Made by a program: the position numbers and the translations under genes
The notes under the pieces: model-generated
What the model was told of the DNA's origin: nothing
The model's database searches: none
The model's input: the letters and a program-made list of their open reading frames with translations, nothing else
DNA from: Flavobacteriaceae bacterium
GTDB taxonomy: Bacteria; Bacteroidota; Bacteroidia; Flavobacteriales; Flavobacteriaceae
DNA: 11,273 nucleotides
Direction: 5' to 3'
NCBI GenBank assembly: GCA_030613745.1
Contig: JAUWLK010000063.1
Coordinates: forward strand, 1 to 11,273
Shown: one piece after another, positions 6,426 through 11,273 of the stretch
Layout: the number at the start of each line of letters is the position of its first letter
Position numbering within the stretch: position 1 is the stretch's first letter

Positions 6426-6965
6426 ATGATTATTGAAAAAACATATATTAAAGATTTGATTTTAATAACTCCAAATGTTTTTACTGATGAAAGGGGTTAT
6501 TTTATGGAATTTTACAATCAAAAAAAAATTGAAAAAGTAATTAAAACTCAGTTTGTACAAGATAATGAGTCATTATCTAACAAAGATGTTTTAAGAGGCT
6601 TACATTTTCAAAAACCTCCATACTCGCAAGCTAAGTTAATAAGAGTAGTTTCCGGTAGTATATTAGATGTTGCCGTTGATTTACGCAAAGATTCTGAAAC
6701 GTTTGGCAAGCATTTTAAACATGTACTAAGTGGTGAAAACAAAAAGCAACTATATATACCCAAAGGATTTGCTCATGGTTTTTTATGTTTAGAAAATAAT
6801 ACCATAATCAATTACAAATGTTCAAATTTTTATCATGCGCAAAGTGAAGTTTCTATACGTTGGGATGATACAGATTTAAACATTGATTGGGAAATTGAAA
6901 ATCCAATTTTAGCAGAAAAAGACAAATTAGCCGAAAATTTTATTACATTTGAAAATCCCTTTTAA
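6426..6965 (+). CDS. rfbC: dTDP-4-dehydrorhamnose 3,5-epimerase (RmlC/RfbC)
   Basis: A 179-residue cupin epimerase of normal length. Visible family landmarks are DERGYFMEF (21-29), QDNES (45-49), LRGLHFQ with the catalytic base H60, K70 and R73 in the substrate pocket, IPKGFAHGF (111-119), Y130 as the likely catalytic acid, and WDDTDLNIDW (146-155). D166 in the AEKD motif is the likely partner of H60. The enzyme epimerises C3 and C5 of dTDP-4-keto-6-deoxyglucose on the way to dTDP-L-rhamnose for surface polysaccharide. No rfbA, rfbB or rfbD is in the window, so the gene is separated from at least part of its pathway. It lies between the alpha/beta hydrolase and a peptidoglycan enzyme in the same run, 12 bases after the one and 19 before the other. 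Confidence 0.94.
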   Translation: MIIEKTYIKDLILITPNVFTDERGYFMEFYNQKKIEKVIKTQFVQDNESLSNKDVLRGLHFQKPPYSQAKLIRVVSGSILDVAVDLRKDSETFGKHFKHVLSGENKKQLYIPKGFAHGFLCLENNTIINYKCSNFYHAQSEVSIRWDDTDLNIDWEIENPILAEKDKLAENFITFENPF

Positions 6966-6984
6966 TTTTTAAAATATTTTCATC

Positions 6985-7905
6985 ATGACTAAGGCTCCCC
7001 GTTTTATAATATTATTAAGTATTATTATAGTTGGTGTATTTTTTATCAACGCAGATAAATTTACTGATAATGAAAATCTGAAAATTGTTACTGACCCTAC
7101 TAAAGGAACTAGCGATACTTATCAAATTAAGGCTTTAAAAATTCCTGAAAATTTATATTTTGCAGGAGAGAAAGTCCCAGCTAAAAAAACAGATATTAAA
7201 GAGAGGATTGATCGTGAATTACTGGTAAACACTTACTGGCAATCTAACGGATTATTGTTTTTAAAACGATCTAACAAATACTTTCCAATTATTGAACCAA
7301 TTTTAAAAGAGTACGGTATACCTGATGATTTTAAATATTTGGCATTAATTGAAAGCGGATTACAAAATGTAACATCTCCTGCCGGAGCAAAAGGATTTTG
7401 GCAATTAATGCCTGCAACTGCTAAAGAATATGATTTAGAAGTTAACAAAAACGTTGATGAAAGGTATAATATTGAAAAATCAACAGTTGCTGCCTGTAAA
7501 TATTTATTAGAAGCCAAAGAAATTTTTGGTAATTGGACCCTTTCTGCTGCTGCCTACAATGCAGGAAAAAATGGAATAGCAAAAAAAATTGCAGAACAAA
7601 AAGTTGACGATTATTACGATTTACTATTAAATGATGAAACAGCACGTTATTTACCAAGAATTGTTGCTGTAAAAGAAATTTTAACCCACCCTAACAGGTA
7701 TGGATTTATTTTTGATAAAGATGATTTGTACAACAATATAAATACAAGAACTATTAAAGTTGATACAGTTATTTCAAATTTAGCATCATTTGCTTTAAAT
7801 CAAAATATTAATTATAAAATATTAAAAATCCATAATCCTTGGTTACGTGAAAATAAATTGAATAATAAATCAAGAAAATTGTATGAAATTAAGTTACCTA
7901 ATTAA
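6985..7905 (+). CDS. Lytic transglycosylase (SLT domain), exported
   Basis: A 306-residue protein with an N-terminal hydrophobic segment (about 7-22) that is a signal peptide or anchor, then a lysozyme-like SLT domain at about residues 100-215. The catalytic glutamate is E123 in ALIESG, followed by the family's AGAKGFWQLMPATA segment and AYNAG at 190-194. The helix ETARYLPRIVAVKEIL is typical of MltD/MltF-like enzymes. The C-terminal 60 residues (a repeat-free region ending NPWLRENKL, then KLYEIKLP) replace the LysM repeats seen in MltD; I recall this ending from other Bacteroidota transglycosylases. The enzyme would cleave the MurNAc-GlcNAc bond of peptidoglycan with formation of 1,6-anhydro-MurNAc in the periplasm. 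The gene lies 19 bases after rfbC and 39 before lspA. Confidence 0.93.
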   Translation: MTKAPRFIILLSIIIVGVFFINADKFTDNENLKIVTDPTKGTSDTYQIKALKIPENLYFAGEKVPAKKTDIKERIDRELLVNTYWQSNGLLFLKRSNKYFPIIEPILKEYGIPDDFKYLALIESGLQNVTSPAGAKGFWQLMPATAKEYDLEVNKNVDERYNIEKSTVAACKYLLEAKEIFGNWTLSAAAYNAGKNGIAKKIAEQKVDDYYDLLLNDETARYLPRIVAVKEILTHPNRYGFIFDKDDLYNNINTRTIKVDTVISNLASFALNQNINYKILKIHNPWLRENKLNNKSRKLYEIKLPN

Positions 7906-7932
7906 TCTAAGTTTTTCTTTAAATTAGATTAA
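7902..7932. repeat. AT-rich inverted repeat between the transglycosylase gene and lspA
   Basis: TTAATCTAA at 7902-7910 is an exact reverse complement of TTAGATTAA at 7924-7932; the left arm includes the transglycosylase stop codon. With a bulged G at 7911 the stem can extend by three A-T pairs (7912-7914 with 7921-7923), leaving a loop of about six bases. It contains a single G-C pair and no T-run follows it, so it is not a standard intrinsic terminator. It might be a weak RNA hairpin protecting a 3' end or a protein-binding site ahead of lspA, which starts 12 bases later. Confidence 0.5.
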
Positions 7933-7944
7933 AAGCAGTTAAAC

Positions 7945-8457
7945 ATGAAGTTCAAACGAATCATTAAAATATTTTTAATTTCATCTATAGTTTTAATTAA
8001 CATAAGTTGCGACCAAATTTCAAAAGATGTTGCTCGAAGAAAAATAAATACCCACGAAATAATCAATGTCGTAAAAGATAATTTTATTTTGACTAAAGTT
8101 GAAAATACTGGAGCAGCATTAAGCTTAGGTGAAAATTTAAATCCCACATTAAAAATAGTATTTCTTCAAATATTTCCTTTAATAGCACTTTTGTTTTTAT
8201 TTCGAATGATAATTATTAAAAATAACTTTTCTAAAATGACTATTCTCGGATTTAGTTTTATCGTTGGTGGTGGAATTGGCAATATTTATGATAGATTTTT
8301 ATACGGTTCGGTAACTGATTTTATGTATATCAAACTAGGTTTTTTTAATACTGCTGTATTTAATATGGCTGATGTTTCTGTTGTTATTGGAACTATTTTT
8401 ATTTTTTTAAATATGGTCACAACCAGCAAAGAAAATAATCTTAAAACTAGTTTATAA
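7945..8457 (+). CDS. lspA: Lipoprotein signal peptidase (signal peptidase II, LspA family)
   Basis: A 170-residue membrane aspartyl protease with four hydrophobic segments (about 6-22, 68-86, 95-113 and 134-156). Family residues are all present: D23 and K27 in CDQISK, N98-equivalent in VENTGAALSLG, N113 and D116 in GNIYDR, and the two catalytic aspartates D125 (SVTDF) and D143 (FNMAD, with N140). The enzyme removes signal peptides from diacylglyceryl-modified prolipoproteins in the inner membrane. The N-terminus is unusual: a Cys (C22) directly precedes the conserved D23, at the end of a hydrophobic segment that itself resembles a lipoprotein signal. From memory, flavobacterial genomes can carry a second signal peptidase II of this type beside the housekeeping one, so this may be a paralogue. 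It is last in the mtaB run, and its stop is 4 bases from the stop of the convergent flavoprotein gene. Confidence 0.9.
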   Translation: MKFKRIIKIFLISSIVLINISCDQISKDVARRKINTHEIINVVKDNFILTKVENTGAALSLGENLNPTLKIVFLQIFPLIALLFLFRMIIIKNNFSKMTILGFSFIVGGGIGNIYDRFLYGSVTDFMYIKLGFFNTAVFNMADVSVVIGTIFIFLNMVTTSKENNLKTSL

Positions 8458-8461
8458 GAAT

Positions 8462-9394
8462 TTACAATTCAGCTTTTACTTTTTCATACTCTAAAATAAT
8501 TTCTTCAACAATTTCAGCAGCTGGTTTAATTTGATGAATCAATCCCGCAATTTGTCCGATTTCTAATTCACCATCTTCTAAATCACCTTCAAACATACCT
8601 TTTTTTGCTCTGGCTCTTCCCAATAGTTCTTTAAGTTGCTCAATTGATGGATTTTGTTGATACAAATCTTGCACTTGTCGGTAAAATTTATTCTTAATTA
8701 ATCTAACTGGAATTAACTCTTTTAAAGTTAAATCTGTACCACCATCTTCAGTTTTTACAACTGAATTTTTAAAATTAATATGTGCCGAAGATTCTTCACT
8801 TGCAACAAATCTACTTCCTATTTGAACGCCATCAGCACCTAAAACCATAGCAGCCAACATCCCTCTACCAGATGCAATTCCACCAGCTGCAATAATTGGA
8901 ATATTAATTTTTTCTTTTACCATAGGTATTAAAGTAAATGTTGTTGTTTCTTCTTTTCCATTGTGACCACCTGCTTCAAATCCTTCTGCAACAACAGCAT
9001 CTACACCAGCTTCTTGTGATTTTAAAGCAAATTTTACACTACTAACTACATGCACGACTGTTATTCCATTGTCTTTTAAAAAGGAAGTATATAATTTCGG
9101 ATTTCCAGCTGAAGTAAATACAATTTTTACTTTCTCATCAATTATTATTTGTAGAATTTGATCCAAATCGGGATAAAAAAGAGGGATATTTACACCAAAA
9201 GGTTTATTAGTAGCTTTTTTACATTTTTGGATATGCTCTCGCAAAACATCAGGATACATGGAGCCTGCTCCTATTAATCCTAAACCACCGGCATTACTAA
9301 CTGCAGATGCTAATTTATAACCACTTACCCAAATCATTCCAGCTTGTATTATTGGATATTTTATATTAAAAAGTTTGGTGATTTTGTTTTGCAT
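8462..9394 (-). CDS. FabK / nitronate monooxygenase family FMN-dependent enzyme
   Basis: A 310-residue TIM-barrel flavoprotein when started at the ATG complementary to 9392-9394. The frame stays open to a TTG at 9430, but the ATG gives the family N-terminus (ITKLFNIKYPIIQAGM) and lies 22 bases after a good promoter. Landmarks are AVSNAGGLGLIGAG (FMN/barrel start), KPFGVNI, EGFEAGGHNG with H144, IIAAGGIASGRG and GADGVQIGSRF (FMN phosphate site), and GQIAGL near the C-terminus. Databases usually call such proteins nitronate monooxygenase. However, the GGHxGK segment, the His at position 144 and the C-terminal GQIAGL with AEEI-like helix resemble pneumococcal FabK (enoyl-ACP reductase II), as I recall that sequence. 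Either nitronate oxidation or the last step of fatty-acid elongation is possible. It is a single gene, convergent with lspA and divergent from the decarboxylase. Confidence 0.88.
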   Translation of the reverse strand: MQNKITKLFNIKYPIIQAGMIWVSGYKLASAVSNAGGLGLIGAGSMYPDVLREHIQKCKKATNKPFGVNIPLFYPDLDQILQIIIDEKVKIVFTSAGNPKLYTSFLKDNGITVVHVVSSVKFALKSQEAGVDAVVAEGFEAGGHNGKEETTTFTLIPMVKEKINIPIIAAGGIASGRGMLAAMVLGADGVQIGSRFVASEESSAHINFKNSVVKTEDGGTDLTLKELIPVRLIKNKFYRQVQDLYQQNPSIEQLKELLGRARAKKGMFEGDLEDGELEIGQIAGLIHQIKPAAEIVEEIILEYEKVKAEL

Positions 9395-9416
9395 AATTGA
9401 TTTTTCTGATCTAGAA

Positions 9417-9446
9417 CAAAAATAAAACAATATATTTTATTTCAAA
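9417..9446 (-). promoter_or_regulatory. Bacteroidota-type promoter for the FabK/NMO-like gene
   Basis: Read on the - strand, TTTG (complement of 9443-9446), an 18-base spacer and TATTTTTG (complement of 9417-9424) form the Bacteroidota promoter pattern. The -7 box ends 22 bases before the ATG at 9394. Spacer length and -7 box are identical to the mtaB promoter. Its position also favours the ATG at 9394 over the upstream TTG at 9430, which would start upstream of the -7 box. Confidence 0.65.
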
Positions 9447-9532
9447 CATAACCCTTTACTCCTTTTCTAAGATGCTAACATTATATATAATTTTTTTATT
9501 AAATTTAAAAATTACTAATAAAATTTTCAAAA
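9447..9532. other. AT-rich divergent intergenic region upstream of the decarboxylase
   Basis: This is the decarboxylase side of the 138-base divergent gap. It is very AT-rich, with an alternating TATATATAA run at 9482-9490 followed by T7. TAATTTTT at 9488-9495 is one base off the -7 consensus (final G missing), and I see no good upstream TTG at the right distance. A decarboxylase promoter must lie here or overlap the divergent promoter, but I cannot place it with confidence. Confidence 0.4.
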
Positions 9533-10996
9533 ATGAATCAAACTGAAGAAACTCTGGATCCTAAAAACTGGAATGAAACCAAAGAATTGGCACATAAAAT
9601 GGTAGATGATGCTATTGATTATTTACAGACTGTTAGAGATCGCCCAGTTTGGCAAGAAATGCCAAATGCTGTTGAAAAAGTATTTCAAACTCCTTTACCG
9701 AAAGATCCGACTGATTTAGAAAAAGTATATCAAAAATTTATGAAAAATGGCTATCCCTATCAAATGGGAAATATTCATCCTCGCTTTTGGATGTGGTATA
9801 TGGGTTCCAGTAATTTTACTGGAGCTATGGGTGATTTCATGGCCGCAATAATAGGCTCCAATCTTGGTGGTGGTAATCATGCTGCTGCAAGAATTGATGA
9901 CCAGGTTGTTGATTGGTGCAGACAAATGGTTGGTTTTCCCAAAACTGCCAGTGGCACTTTAGTAAGTGGTGGGTCTATGGCAAATATAATTTCATTAACA
10001 GTTGCCAGAAATGTTATGGCCGATGTTGATATTAGAAAAAAAGGTGTTGGTGCTATTACCAAACCATTAAGATTTTATAGTTCTGACCAAGTACATGGAT
10101 GTCATCAAAAAGGGTTAGAAATATTAGGCTTAGGAAATGAAGCATTGCATAAAGTCAAATCCAATAACAACTTCGAAGTAGATATTGATGCATTGAAAGA
10201 AGCTATAAAAAAAGATAAAGAAGCAGGTTACCAACCAGCATGCATCATTGCAAATGCCGGAACTGTAAACACAGGTTCAATAGATGATATTAAAGCTATT
10301 GCTGAAATATGTAAAAAAGAAAAAATATGGTTCCATGTAGATGGTTGTATTGGGGCTTTGATAGCAATTGCACCAAAATATAAGCATCTGGTTTCGGGTA
10401 TAGAATTGGCAGATTCTATTGCATTAGACCCCCATAAATGGTTACATGCACCTTTTGAAGTCGGTTGTGCAATAATTAGAAATAAACAAGATCATTTCAA
10501 TTCTTTTGCAACTTCTGCTGAATATTTAGAAGGTACAAAAAAAGGAATTCCAGCTGCCAAATGGCTTCACAATTATAGTATGCAAATTTCCCGTGGATTT
10601 AGAGCTTTAAAAGTTTGGATGTCTATTCAGGAACATGGAATAGATAAATTTGGAAGATTGATCGATCAAAATATAGAACAGGCTTTATATTTAACCAAAT
10701 TAATTCAAAAAAATAGTAAACTGGAACTTGTAGCTCCGACAAAAATAAATATTGTAAGTTTTCGATTTATTTCGGATACTAAATCGGATGAAGAATTAAA
10801 AAAGATCAATATGGAGATCATGTTACAATTACAGGAAACAGGTATTGCTGCAATATCAGATACAACGGTACACGAAAAACACTGTTTAAGAGTCGCTATA
10901 TGTAATTACCGAACTATTAAATCAGATCTAGACCTTTTGGTTGAACAAGTTGTTCAAATTGGAAATACCAAAATTAATGATCAAAACCCAAAATAA
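9533..10996 (+). CDS. Group II pyridoxal-phosphate-dependent amino-acid decarboxylase
   Basis: A 487-residue fold-type I PLP enzyme of the aromatic-amino-acid/glutamate decarboxylase superfamily. K302 in DPHKWLH is the internal-aldimine lysine, D270 in FHVDGCIGA holds the pyridine nitrogen, and H188 in DQVHGCHQKG is the ring-stacking histidine. SGGSMANI binds the cofactor phosphate. The N-terminal part has the HPRFWMWY and GNHAAARIDDQVVDW segments, equivalent to the HPxF and SPACTELE regions of DOPA decarboxylase but divergent from them. The substrate is therefore not safely called: aromatic, glutamate or aspartate would all fit. The ATG at 9533 is the natural start. An EamA-type transporter gene begins at the base right after its stop codon, so the product amine or a related metabolite may be exported (inference). 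The flavoprotein gene is divergent, 138 bases away. Confidence 0.92.
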   Translation: MNQTEETLDPKNWNETKELAHKMVDDAIDYLQTVRDRPVWQEMPNAVEKVFQTPLPKDPTDLEKVYQKFMKNGYPYQMGNIHPRFWMWYMGSSNFTGAMGDFMAAIIGSNLGGGNHAAARIDDQVVDWCRQMVGFPKTASGTLVSGGSMANIISLTVARNVMADVDIRKKGVGAITKPLRFYSSDQVHGCHQKGLEILGLGNEALHKVKSNNNFEVDIDALKEAIKKDKEAGYQPACIIANAGTVNTGSIDDIKAIAEICKKEKIWFHVDGCIGALIAIAPKYKHLVSGIELADSIALDPHKWLHAPFEVGCAIIRNKQDHFNSFATSAEYLEGTKKGIPAAKWLHNYSMQISRGFRALKVWMSIQEHGIDKFGRLIDQNIEQALYLTKLIQKNSKLELVAPTKINIVSFRFISDTKSDEELKKINMEIMLQLQETGIAAISDTTVHEKHCLRVAICNYRTIKSDLDLLVEQVVQIGNTKINDQNPK

Positions 10997-11273
10997 TTGT
11001 CTAAAAATCATTTTATAAAAACTATAATATATACTGGTTTAGCTTTAATTGCTTTTGCAGCTAACTCTGTTTTAGCCAGACTGGCATTAGGTAACAATAC
11101 TATTGATGCTTCTGGGTTTACTAGTATTCGCTTACTTGCTGGTGCATTTGTTCTTCTTACTATAATTCAATTCCGTAAAAACAAAACAGAACCTTTAACT
11201 AAAGGAAGTTGGTTTTCTGGTTTTATGCTTTTTATTTATGCTATCACATTTTCATATGCTTATTTATCATTAG
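10997..11273 (+). CDS. EamA/DMT family transporter, N-terminal part (cut by right edge)
   Basis: The frame is open from TTG at 10997 to the end of the window, about 92 residues. After SKNHFIKTI comes the EamA first helix (GLALIAFAANSVLARLAL), then a polar stretch with IDASGFTSIRLLAGAFVLL, a signature of one EamA subgroup. A third hydrophobic stretch (FSGFMLFIYAITFSYAYLSL) runs off the edge. EamA/DMT proteins are 10-helix metabolite exporters or importers; the substrate is unknown. No ATG is available before the first helix, and the decarboxylase stop precedes the TTG directly, so TTG is the only sensible start. Both genes lie in the same reading frame, separated only by the TAA at 10994-10996, which suggests translational coupling. 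Confidence 0.88.
   Translation, partial: MSKNHFIKTIIYTGLALIAFAANSVLARLALGNNTIDASGFTSIRLLAGAFVLLTIIQFRKNKTEPLTKGSWFSGFMLFIYAITFSYAYLSL

Noticed and set aside
6520..6528. Run of nine A residues in rfbC (and eight near 6172) as a programmed frameshift or phase-variation site
   Set aside because: Homopolymer A runs are expected at this base composition, the frame continues intact through the conserved motifs, and there is no alternative frame of use downstream.
8455..8464. Bidirectional terminator between lspA and the FabK/NMO-like gene
   Set aside because: Only four bases separate the two stop codons and I see no stem-loop with a T-run in either direction.

Overview
The window is a stretch of AT-rich chromosome (by eye roughly 30% GC) that most likely comes from a member of the Flavobacteriia (Bacteroidota). 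Four things support this. The genes lack convincing Shine-Dalgarno sites. Two clear promoters match the Bacteroidota sigma consensus (TTTG, 18-base spacer, TAnnTTTG). The protein families and their order (mutL, two rhomboids, a membrane-anchored EEP hydrolase) resemble flavobacterial genomes. Several genes start with GTG or TTG. No mobile element, RNA gene, CRISPR array or defence cassette is visible. It reads as core genome, with 13 protein genes packed almost without gaps.

Region 1 (1-3342, + strand) is a probable transcription unit. It holds the C-terminal half of mutL (cut by the left edge), two adjacent rhomboid intramembrane proteases, and an endonuclease/exonuclease/phosphatase-fold hydrolase behind three membrane helices. 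The next 104 bases (3343-3446) are non-coding and hold two adjacent heptanucleotide tandem tracts. A small convergent gene for an antibiotic-biosynthesis-monooxygenase (ABM) domain protein follows on the - strand.

Region 2 (3779-8457, + strand) is a tight run of six genes with gaps of -8 to +39 bases: mtaB (tRNA methylthiotransferase), a MarC-family membrane protein, a small alpha/beta hydrolase, rfbC (dTDP-sugar 3,5-epimerase), a lytic transglycosylase and an LspA-type signal peptidase II. A promoter in front of mtaB overlaps the start of the divergent ABM gene. Apart from mtaB, the run leans towards the cell envelope: membrane protein, nucleotide sugar, peptidoglycan and lipoprotein maturation.

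Region 3 (8462-11273) has a FabK/nitronate-monooxygenase-type flavoprotein on the - strand, ending four bases from lspA. Divergent from it is a group II PLP-dependent amino-acid decarboxylase, followed with no gap by the start of an EamA/DMT-family transporter that runs off the right edge.

I found no convincing undescribed system. The points most worth a second look are a perfect 12-base tandem duplication inside mutL, the degenerate endonuclease motifs of that MutL, the paired heptamer tracts, the two promoters of identical geometry, and the decarboxylase-transporter junction.
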